DNA of 13,041 nt from assembly GCA_946623765.1 (NCBI GenBank), contig CAMORL010000035.1, positions 1 to 13,041 of the forward strand, read 5' to 3'. This document shows positions 7,019 through 13,041 of this stretch, one piece after another. Source of the stretch: an uncultured Clostridia bacterium. Its GTDB lineage: Bacteria; Bacillota_A; Clostridia; Christensenellales; CAG-138. The position numbers and the translations under genes are program-made. Each line of letters starts with the position of its first letter. Within the stretch, counting starts at the first letter, position 1. A model generated the notes under the pieces. It ran no database searches, was not told the DNA's origin, and was given only the letters and a program-made list of their open reading frames with translations.

Positions 7019-7024
7019 AGTATA
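7019..7024 (-). promoter_or_regulatory. Possible -10 box of the G5/M23 gene
   Basis: On the minus strand TATACT (7024-7019) lies about 28 bases before the GTG start and leaves room for a short leader with the GGAGG site. No convincing -35 box is present at 16-18 bases, and none of the B. subtilis sporulation sigma consensus sequences fits here. The call rests on the -10 alone. Confidence 0.4.
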
Positions 7025-7086
7025 CCATACGGCGGCAAAAAAAGAAAACGGTTTCGGAAAACTTTTCACGGTTTTACAATAAATTC

Positions 7087-7107
7087 ATGGAAGGAAACAC
7101 TTTCCAT
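7087..7107. promoter_or_regulatory. Inverted repeat over the glgB -35 region, candidate operator
   Basis: ATGGAAGG (7087-7094) pairs with CTTTCCAT (7100-7107), eight pairs including one G-T, around five bases AAACA. The right arm covers the proposed glgB -35 box. Its size and placement would suit a repressor site, but it does not match a CcpA cre box or another operator I know. Confidence 0.35.
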
Positions 7108-7129
7108 CCGTACACAAATATGATATGAT
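7101..7129 (+). promoter_or_regulatory. Promoter of the glgBCDA operon
   Basis: TGATATGAT (extended -10; hexamer 7124-7129) lies 17 bases after TTTCCA (7101-7106), a four-of-six match to the -35 consensus. Transcription would begin near 7136, giving a leader of about 55 bases. A perfect TATAAT at 7137-7142 is an alternative -10, but it has no -35 partner. I see no promoter-like sequence inside the operon, where the longest gap is 22 bases. Confidence 0.55.
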
Positions 7130-7145
7130 ATATCTGTATAATTAT

Positions 7146-7186
7146 GGAGGCGCGGGATTATTTCCGCTAACCTCCGGGACGAGGTG
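7146..7186 (+). promoter_or_regulatory. glgB leader with two mutually exclusive hairpins
   Basis: GGAGG (7146-7150) and GCGG (7152-7155) can pair with CCGC (7164-7167) and CCTCC (7171-7175) around an 8-base loop. The same right arm, read as ACCTC (7170-7174), can instead pair perfectly with GAGGT (7181-7185), which is the ribosome binding site of glgB, across a 6-base loop. The first hairpin would leave the binding site free and the second would hide it. This matches no known riboswitch class, and five-base complementarity to a Shine-Dalgarno site could arise by chance. Confidence 0.35.
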
Positions 7187-7190
7187 AAAA

Positions 7191-9077
7191 ATGTCACACT
7201 TGACGGATGAAGAACTGTATTATTTCAACGAGGGTACCACGAAAACCGCATACCGTTCGCTCGGCTGCCATAAGGTCGAACACAACGGTGAAACGGTCTG
7301 GCGGTTCGCCGTCTGGGCGCCGAACGCGAGAAGCATCGGCGTAGCGGGCGACTGGAACGGCTGGAACCCGGGAGCGGACCCCATGCAGCCCGTCGGTTCG
7401 ACCGGTGTGTGGGAGGTGCTGATCGGCGTTGCAAGCGAAGGACAGCTCTATAAATACGCGGTACAGGGACCGGACGGAAGCGTTTCGATGAAGGCGGATC
7501 CGTACGCACAGCGCTGCGAGGTCGCAGGGACGGCGTCGATGGTCTGGGAAGCGGGCGAATTCCCGTGGACGGACGATTCCTATCTGAAGCGCTGCACGAA
7601 ACGGCACAATGAGCCGATGAACATCTATGAGGTGCACCTCGGTTCCTGGCGGAAGGGGCTCGGCTATCGCGAGCTGGCGGCGGAACTGGTCGACTATGCG
7701 GCGGATATGGGCTATACGCACATCGAGTGCATGCCGCTGATGGCGTATCCGTTCAATCCGAGCTGGGGCTATCAGGTCACCGGCTACTATGCGCCGACGA
7801 CGCGCTACGGCACGCCGGACGATTTCCGCTACTTTGTCGACCGCGCGCACGCAAAGGGACTCGGCATCATCATGGACTGGGTGCCGGCGCACTTCACGCG
7901 CGACGCATACGGACTCGCGCGGTTTGACGGCACGCCGACCTATGAGCATCCGGACTGGCGGCGTTCCGACATGAAGCAGTGGGGCACGCTGCTGTTTGAC
8001 TACGGCCGCACGCAGGTGCAGAGCTTCCTCGTATCCAACGCCTGCTACTGGCTGAAAGAGTTCCACATCGACGGACTCCGCGTCGACGCGGTCAGCTGCA
8101 TGCTGTATCTCGACTACGGCAGAAACGACGGCGAATGGCTGCCGAATCAGTACGGCGGCAAGGAAAACCTCGACGCGATCAATCTGTTCCACAAGATCTC
8201 GGAGGCGGTCAAAGAGATCCCCGGCAACAAGCTGCTCATCGCGGAAGAGAGCACGGCGTTCCCGTGCGTCACGAACAAGCACGGCGACAGTCTCGGCTTC
8301 GATTATAAGTGGAACATGGGCTGGATGAACGACATGCTGCGCTACATGCAGATGGATTCGCTCTATCGCAAGTGGCACCACGACAAGCTGACGTTCTCCC
8401 TGATGTACGCGTTCTCCGAATATTACATTCTCGCGTTCTCGCACGACGAGGTCGTACACGGAAAGCTGTCCATGCTGAACAAGATGCCGGGCGATTACTG
8501 GCAGAAGTTTGCGCAGCTTCGTCTCCTGTATGCTTATCAGATGGCGCATCCGGGCAAGAAGCTGACGTTCATGGGCATGGAGATCGGCCAGTTTATCGAA
8601 TGGCGGTTCGACGAATCGCTTGACTGGATGCTGCTCGAATACCCGAAGCATGCGGAAATGCAGTGCTTCGTGCGCGAAATGAACAAATTCTATCGCCGCA
8701 CGCCGGCGTTCTATCAGCGGGACGACGATTGGAACGGATTCGATTGGATCGCGGTGGACGACGCCGTGCATTCGATCGCGGCGTTCGTGCGCAAGGATGC
8801 GGACGGCAATCCGATCCTCTGCGTATTCAACTTTACCCCCGTCCCGTGGGACGATTACTGCCTCGGCAGCGAAAAAGAGGGCACGTATACCGAAATCTTC
8901 TCGACCGACGCGCCGTATTTCGGCGGCGGCGGCCTGTCGTTCAACGAGCCGGTGAAAACGGTCGAAGAGCCGTTCGATAAATTCCGTCACCGTCTGCATG
9001 TGAAACTTCCGGCATACGGCGCGGTATTCTTCCGGTTTACCCCTGCGAAAAACACGCACTCGAAAGGAGAGAAGTGA
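7191..9077 (+). CDS. glgB: 1,4-alpha-glucan branching enzyme
   Basis: The 628-residue enzyme cuts an alpha-1,4-glucan chain and rejoins it as an alpha-1,6 branch on growing glycogen. It has a carbohydrate-binding module 48 at about residues 36-105 ([19 protein letters not shown]), the YEVHLGSW signature at 146-153, a GH13 barrel and a beta-sandwich C-terminus. Catalytic residues are the nucleophile D299 (GLRVDAV), the acid/base E352 (IAEES) and D419 ([10 protein letters not shown]). It is about 100 residues shorter than E. coli GlgB because the extra N-terminal domain is absent, as in many Firmicutes enzymes. The ribosome binding site GAGGTG lies four bases before the ATG and may be controlled by a leader hairpin. 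Its TGA overlaps the glgC start (TGATG), indicating translational coupling. It is the first gene of the operon. Confidence 0.97.
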   Translation: MSHLTDEELYYFNEGTTKTAYRSLGCHKVEHNGETVWRFAVWAPNARSIGVAGDWNGWNPGADPMQPVGSTGVWEVLIGVASEGQLYKYAVQGPDGSVSMKADPYAQRCEVAGTASMVWEAGEFPWTDDSYLKRCTKRHNEPMNIYEVHLGSWRKGLGYRELAAELVDYAADMGYTHIECMPLMAYPFNPSWGYQVTGYYAPTTRYGTPDDFRYFVDRAHAKGLGIIMDWVPAHFTRDAYGLARFDGTPTYEHPDWRRSDMKQWGTLLFDYGRTQVQSFLVSNACYWLKEFHIDGLRVDAVSCMLYLDYGRNDGEWLPNQYGGKENLDAINLFHKISEAVKEIPGNKLLIAEESTAFPCVTNKHGDSLGFDYKWNMGWMNDMLRYMQMDSLYRKWHHDKLTFSLMYAFSEYYILAFSHDEVVHGKLSMLNKMPGDYWQKFAQLRLLYAYQMAHPGKKLTFMGMEIGQFIEWRFDESLDWMLLEYPKHAEMQCFVREMNKFYRRTPAFYQRDDDWNGFDWIAVDDAVHSIAAFVRKDADGNPILCVFNFTPVPWDDYCLGSEKEGTYTEIFSTDAPYFGGGGLSFNEPVKTVEEPFDKFRHRLHVKLPAYGAVFFRFTPAKNTHSKGEK

Positions 9078-10315
9078 TGAAAAAGAAAATCGTCTGCATG
9101 CTTCTTGCCGGCGGACAGGGCAGCCGTCTCGGCGTTCTGACCTCCAGCATGGCAAAGCCCGCGGTCCCGTTCGGCGGAAAATACAGGATCATCGACTTTC
9201 CGCTCAGCAACTGCGTCAATTCCGACATCGACACCGTCGGCGTTCTGACACAGTACCGTCCCCTTGCACTGAACGCGTACCTCGGCACAGGTCAGCACTG
9301 GGATCTCGACCGATCCAACGGCGGCGTGTTCGTGCTTCCGCCCTACATGACCGAGCATGACGGGCGCTGGTATTCCGGCACGGCAAACGCGATCTGGCAG
9401 AACCGGTCCTTCGTCGACCAGTACAATCCGGATTACGTGCTGATTCTTTCGGGTGATCACATCTATAAGATGGACTACACGAAAATGCTGAAATTCCACA
9501 CGGCGCATAAGGCGGCGGCAACGATCGCGGTGCTGAAGGTTCCGATGGAGGAAGCGCACCGGTTCGGCATCATGAACACGGACGAAGCCGGGACGATCGT
9601 CTCATTCGAGGAAAAACCGAAGAACCCGAAGAGCAACAACGCTTCGATGGGCATCTATATCTTCAACTGGAAGCTGCTGCGCAGCTATATGGAGCGCGAC
9701 GACGCCGACCCGAAGAGCGAAAACGACTTCGGCAAGAACATCATTCCGAACATGCTGAACGCGGGCGAAAAGATGGTCGCGTATCCGTTTGAAGGCTACT
9801 GGAAGGACGTCGGAACGATTCAGAGCCTGTGGGAAGCGAACATGGACCTGCTCGGCAGGAACCCGATCCTGGATCTCAGCGATCCCACCTGGCGTATCTA
9901 TACGCGCAACCCGGTCATGCCGCCGCACTATACCGGCGCAGACGCGGACGTCAAGGACAGCCTCATCACCGAGGGCTGCGTCGTGCGCGGCAAACTCCGG
10001 CACACCGTCCTGTTCTGCGGCGCGAAGGTTGATTCCGGCGCAGACGTAGCGGACGCCGTCATATTCCCGAACGCCCGGATCGGCGAAAACAGCGTCGTGA
10101 AGAAGTCCATCATCGGCGAGAACGCAGTCATCGGCAAGAACGTGCTGATCGGCACGCCGCTGAAGGAAGGCGAAACGGTCGACAATCATCTGACCGGCGA
10201 CATCGTCCTGATCGGCAACGACGTGACGATTCCGGACGGCGCGTCCATTCCGGTCGGCGCGGTCGTTACCGCGGACACGATCGACCAATTTATCAACGGA
10301 GGTGCGAACGTATGA
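9077..10315 (+). CDS. glgC: Glucose-1-phosphate adenylyltransferase, catalytic subunit
   Basis: This 412-residue enzyme makes ADP-glucose and pyrophosphate from ATP and glucose-1-phosphate, the committed step of bacterial glycogen synthesis. It has the nucleotide-binding loop GGQGSRL at residues 12-18, [15 protein letters not shown] at 31-45, the catalytic Asp D127 in SGDHIY, the sugar-phosphate-binding E179-K180-P181, YWKDVGT, and a C-terminal left-handed beta-helix region. All catalytic residues are kept, in contrast to GlgD encoded next. The start is ATG 9077, overlapping the glgB stop by one base, with AAAGGAG seven bases upstream; a GTG at 9074 is in frame but too close to that site. The stop overlaps the glgD start as ATGA. 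It probably forms a hetero-oligomer with GlgD, as shown for the Bacillus-type GlgCD enzymes. Confidence 0.97.
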   Translation: MKKKIVCMLLAGGQGSRLGVLTSSMAKPAVPFGGKYRIIDFPLSNCVNSDIDTVGVLTQYRPLALNAYLGTGQHWDLDRSNGGVFVLPPYMTEHDGRWYSGTANAIWQNRSFVDQYNPDYVLILSGDHIYKMDYTKMLKFHTAHKAAATIAVLKVPMEEAHRFGIMNTDEAGTIVSFEEKPKNPKSNNASMGIYIFNWKLLRSYMERDDADPKSENDFGKNIIPNMLNAGEKMVAYPFEGYWKDVGTIQSLWEANMDLLGRNPILDLSDPTWRIYTRNPVMPPHYTGADADVKDSLITEGCVVRGKLRHTVLFCGAKVDSGADVADAVIFPNARIGENSVVKKSIIGENAVIGKNVLIGTPLKEGETVDNHLTGDIVLIGNDVTIPDGASIPVGAVVTADTIDQFINGGANV

Positions 10316-11448
10316 ATCAGGATGCATTCGGTCTGATCTTTACCGGAGAAAACAATCCCTATATGCGCGATCTCGTGCTTTCGCGCGCGGTCGCGGCAGT
10401 TCCGTTCGGCGGACGCTACCGCTGCATCGACTTTCCGCTTTCCAATCTCGTGAATTCCGGGATCCGCAACATCGGGCTTATCACGCAGCGCAATTATCAT
10501 TCGCTGATGGATCATCTCGGCTCCGGCAAGGAATGGGATCTCAACCGCAGCAAGCGCGACGGTCTCTTTTTCCTGCCGCCGTTCTCCACCAAAGACAACA
10601 CCGGCGTGTACCGCGGCGACATCGACGCGTTCCACTCCGTCATGCAGTACGTGCGCCGTTCCAATCAGAAATACCTGATCCTCTGCGGCAGCCATACGTT
10701 GTTCAACACCACATTCGATGCGATGATCAGACAGCACCGCGAAACCGGCGCGGACATCACCATCATGTATAATGAAGATTCACGCTTCTTTCCGGAGGAG
10801 CAGAACCGCGATCTGAGACTTCACTTTGAAGAGGACGGGATGACGGTCAAGGAACTCGAATGGAATCCGCATCACCCGCATTCCGACTACCGTTCCTGCG
10901 AGATCACCATCATGGACAAGGATCTTTTTGACGATCTCGTCGAAGAAGCGTATTCGCACGGGAACATCGACTTCGTACGCGAGATTCTGCTGCCGATCAC
11001 GATGGAAAAACGCGTCAAGGTGATGGGCTGGCGGTATGACGGGTACGTTGCGCGGATCGATTCCGTCAACACCTATTACATGCACAGCATGGAGCTTTTG
11101 GACGCCGCGCCTGCAAACGATCTCTATAACATGCAGCATCCGATCTACACCAAGGTCAAGGACGAGTTTGCCGCTACGTACGGCGAAAACGCTTCCGTAC
11201 ACAACGTCGTCATGGCGGACGGCTGCAAGATCGACGGTACGGTCGAAAACTCGGTCGTGTTCCGCGGCGTCACGATCGAATCCGGCGCGATCGTCCGGAA
11301 TTCGATCCTGATGCAGGGCGTTACGGTGCATGCGGGCGCCGTGCTCGACCACGTCATTCTCGACAAGAACGTCGTCGTCAACGCCGGCAGACAGCTTACG
11401 GGATATGAGGGCATTCCGCTCGTCTACCGCAAGAATCTGACCGTATAA
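10312..11448 (+). CDS. glgD: GlgD, regulatory partner of ADP-glucose pyrophosphorylase
   Basis: The 378-residue protein is a paralogue of GlgC and aligns with it almost without gaps near the N-terminus ([15 protein letters not shown] at 31-45). It has lost the catalytic features: the GGQGSRL loop reads [11 protein letters not shown] (11-21), the catalytic Asp of SGDH is S127 in CGSH, and the EKP motif is missing. In Firmicutes such GlgD subunits have little or no activity alone and alter the activity or affinity of GlgC in a heterotetramer; that role is inferred here from the family. The ATG has GGAGGTG seven bases upstream and overlaps the glgC stop by four bases, so synthesis of the two subunits is likely to be coupled. 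The C-terminal part carries the hexapeptide-repeat beta-helix ([18 protein letters not shown]). Confidence 0.95.
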   Translation: MNQDAFGLIFTGENNPYMRDLVLSRAVAAVPFGGRYRCIDFPLSNLVNSGIRNIGLITQRNYHSLMDHLGSGKEWDLNRSKRDGLFFLPPFSTKDNTGVYRGDIDAFHSVMQYVRRSNQKYLILCGSHTLFNTTFDAMIRQHRETGADITIMYNEDSRFFPEEQNRDLRLHFEEDGMTVKELEWNPHHPHSDYRSCEITIMDKDLFDDLVEEAYSHGNIDFVREILLPITMEKRVKVMGWRYDGYVARIDSVNTYYMHSMELLDAAPANDLYNMQHPIYTKVKDEFAATYGENASVHNVVMADGCKIDGTVENSVVFRGVTIESGAIVRNSILMQGVTVHAGAVLDHVILDKNVVVNAGRQLTGYEGIPLVYRKNLTV

Positions 11449-11470
11449 ACACAGCGAAAGGAGAATCATC

Positions 11471-13041
11471 ATGAAAATACTGTTTGCGGCAAGCGAATGC
11501 TTCCCGTTCATTAAGACCGGCGGTCTTGCGGACGTCGTCGGTTCGCTTCCGAAGGAACTTGCAAGACAGGGCGCCGAAGTTGCGGTCATGCTGCCGAAGT
11601 ATACGCAGATCGGTGACTACTACATTCTGAAGATGCAGCATGTCTGTCACTTCAACCTGCAGCTCGGAAGCTATTCCGTCTTCTGCGGCATCGATATGCT
11701 CGAGCAGGACAACGTCAAGTTCTATTTTGTGGACAACCTCGCCATGTTCGGGGGAGAGAAGATCTACACCGGCGACGAGGAGGAAGGCTTCCGCTTCGCA
11801 TTCTTCTGCCGCGCAGTGCTCGAATCGTTCAAGCACATGGATTACTATCCGGACGTCATTCACTGCAACGACTGGCAGACCGGCCTTATTCCGGTGCTGT
11901 TGAACGATCAGTACCGCCAGCTGGACGGCTATCGCGACGTACATACCGTGTTTACGATCCACAATCTCAAGTTCCAGGGCATCTTCGACTGGAACCGGAT
12001 CAACAGCGTGCTCGGTCTCAACGAGGGCTACTTCTCACCGAACAACCTCGAGTTCTACGGTCTGCTGTCGTTTATGAAGGCGGGTCTCGTCTTCGCAAAC
12101 CGTATCACGACCGTCAGCCCGACCTATGCCGAGGAGATCCGTACCGGATATTTCGGCGAACGTCTCGACGGTCTGCTTCGCGCAAGACAGAACGTCCTGT
12201 CCGGCATCCTGAACGGAATAGACACAATATCGTTCGATCCGAGCACAGATATGCATATTCCCGTTCATTATAATGCGGCGGATCCCTCCGGGAAGAAGCT
12301 CGACAAGGCTGCATTGCAGGAAGAACTGGGGCTGCAGAAGCGTGACGTTCCGCTGATCGGTCTCGTCACGAGGCTCACCGCGCAGAAGGGTCTCGATCTG
12401 ATCACCTGTGTTTTGAACGACATCATGCGCATGGACGTGCAGATGGTCGTCGTCGGAACCGGCGATCAGTATTTTGAGAATGCTTTCCGCGACGCGCAGT
12501 ATAGATTCCCCGGCAGATTCGTCTGCTGCCTCCGCCATGACGAGCAGATCGCCCGCCGCGTCTATGCCGCGAGCGATATCTATCTGATGCCGTCGCAGTT
12601 CGAGCCGTGCGGACTTTCGCAGATGATCGCCATGCGCTACGGTTCCATTCCGCTTGTCCGCGAGACCGGCGGTCTCAGAGACAGCGTATTGCCGTATAAC
12701 TGGTATAACGACGACGGAAACGGCTTCAGCTTCCATGATTACAATGCGCACGATATGCTTCATGTCCTTGAACATGCAGTCGGTTATTGGTATGACGATC
12801 GCGAGATGTGGAAACGCCTCGTCAAGCGCGCCATGAAGACGGACTTCTCATGGGCAGTTTCCGCGCGCAAATATATGGAGCTTTACCGCAACCTGCTCGG
12901 ATTGCCGGATGAAGAGCCGAAACCTGTGCGTAAGCGCACCCCGCGCGTGGCAAAACCCGCGGAGGCTGCAGCGGCAGGCAAGAAGGCAGCGGCAAAGAAA
13001 CCCGCCGCCAAGAAACCGGCAGCCGCGAAACCGGCAGCCGC
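11471..13041 (+). CDS. glgA: Glycogen synthase (ADP-glucose type) with Lys/Ala/Pro tail, 3' end outside window
   Basis: The frame is open from ATG 11471 (AAAGGAG seven bases upstream) to the window end, 523 codons plus two bases, with no stop seen. Residues 1 to about 477 form a full-length GT5 starch/glycogen synthase, which adds glucose from ADP-glucose to the non-reducing end of an alpha-1,4-glucan. Visible motifs are K15-TGG-LADV, FTIHNL (161-166), R301-LTAQ-K306-G, and E378-PCG with the following TGGLRDSV. The E. coli enzyme ends at about residue 477. Here the protein continues past residue 480 into a low-complexity region of Lys, Ala and Pro (483 onward) that is still open at the window edge. 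The 22-base gap after glgD and lack of a terminator make it the fourth gene of the operon. The tail is not part of the catalytic fold. Confidence 0.95.
   Translation, partial: MKILFAASECFPFIKTGGLADVVGSLPKELARQGAEVAVMLPKYTQIGDYYILKMQHVCHFNLQLGSYSVFCGIDMLEQDNVKFYFVDNLAMFGGEKIYTGDEEEGFRFAFFCRAVLESFKHMDYYPDVIHCNDWQTGLIPVLLNDQYRQLDGYRDVHTVFTIHNLKFQGIFDWNRINSVLGLNEGYFSPNNLEFYGLLSFMKAGLVFANRITTVSPTYAEEIRTGYFGERLDGLLRARQNVLSGILNGIDTISFDPSTDMHIPVHYNAADPSGKKLDKAALQEELGLQKRDVPLIGLVTRLTAQKGLDLITCVLNDIMRMDVQMVVVGTGDQYFENAFRDAQYRFPGRFVCCLRHDEQIARRVYAASDIYLMPSQFEPCGLSQMIAMRYGSIPLVRETGGLRDSVLPYNWYNDDGNGFSFHDYNAHDMLHVLEHAVGYWYDDREMWKRLVKRAMKTDFSWAVSARKYMELYRNLLGLPDEEPKPVRKRTPRVAKPAEAAAAGKKAAAKKPAAKKPAAAKPAA
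12917..13041 (+). repeat. Low-complexity Lys/Ala/Pro-coding tail of glgA with 15-bp tandem repeat
   Basis: Codes GlgA residues 483-523, rich in Lys (AAKKPAA-like units) with no acidic residue after position 498. Two perfect tandem copies of GAAACCGGCAGCCGC occupy 13012-13026 and 13027-13041, coding KPAAA pentads in frame. The repeat continues to the last base of the window, so copy number and the end of the tail are not known. Confidence 0.85.

Noticed and set aside
9074..9079. GTG at 9074 as the start of glgC
   Set aside because: ATG 9077 has the better distance (seven bases) from AAAGGAG; GTG would be only four bases away, and it would add a single residue.
7194..9155. A 653-codon open frame on the minus strand opposite glgB
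   Set aside because: glgB on the plus strand has all its catalytic motifs. The antisense frame has an Arg/Val/His-rich composition typical of a shadow and runs across the glgB/glgC junction.

Overview
The window is a chromosomal segment from what looks like a moderately GC-rich, low-density Gram-positive bacterium of the class Clostridia, probably an uncultured gut lineage. Three things point there: strong AGGAGG-type ribosome binding sites, membrane-anchored surface proteins with Pro/Thr-rich (PTEAPT-like) linkers, and a glgB-glgC-glgD-glgA operon in which GlgD is the Firmicutes-type catalytically degenerate partner of GlgC. Two LytM/M23-family membrane proteins of the kind used in engulfment and spore morphogenesis, one behind a promoter that fits the forespore sigma-G consensus, suggest an endospore former or a descendant of one. 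The exact order cannot be fixed from the sequence.

Layout. 1-656 (+): C-terminal part of ATP-type phosphoenolpyruvate carboxykinase (pckA), closed by a hairpin terminator. 763-2490 (+): a promoter, a membrane-anchored leucine-rich-repeat protein with a repetitive linker, and a 90-residue two-helix membrane protein. A bidirectional terminator (2507-2535) separates these from the convergent SpoIIQ-like M23 protein (2557-3309, -). A 90-bp divergent region holds a sigma-G-like promoter for that gene and, on the other strand, an extended -10 promoter so close to the start codon that the major facilitator transporter (3400-4563, +) is predicted to be translated from a leaderless mRNA. A D-2-hydroxyacid dehydrogenase (4679-5650, +) follows. 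A second bidirectional terminator (5768-5807) lies between it and a convergent protein with a G5-like domain and a degenerate M23 domain (5819-6991, -). A 199-bp divergent region leads into the glycogen operon glgB-glgC-glgD-glgA (7191 to the window end, +), with start/stop overlaps between B, C and D and a 22-nt gap before A.

How the genes work together. GlgC with its regulatory partner GlgD makes ADP-glucose, GlgA elongates alpha-1,4-glucan, and GlgB introduces alpha-1,6 branches. PckA supplies gluconeogenic phosphoenolpyruvate, so storage-carbon metabolism frames the window. The two LytM-type proteins and the LRR protein are envelope or sporulation functions interleaved with it. No mobile elements, RNA genes, CRISPR arrays or attachment sites were seen.

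The most unusual items are a Lys/Ala/Pro-rich, histone-H1-like tail on glycogen synthase that runs off the window end, the sigma-G-type promoter ahead of the SpoIIQ-like gene, a possible anti-Shine-Dalgarno switch in the glgB leader, the predicted leaderless transporter mRNA, and the M23 domain that has lost its catalytic residues.
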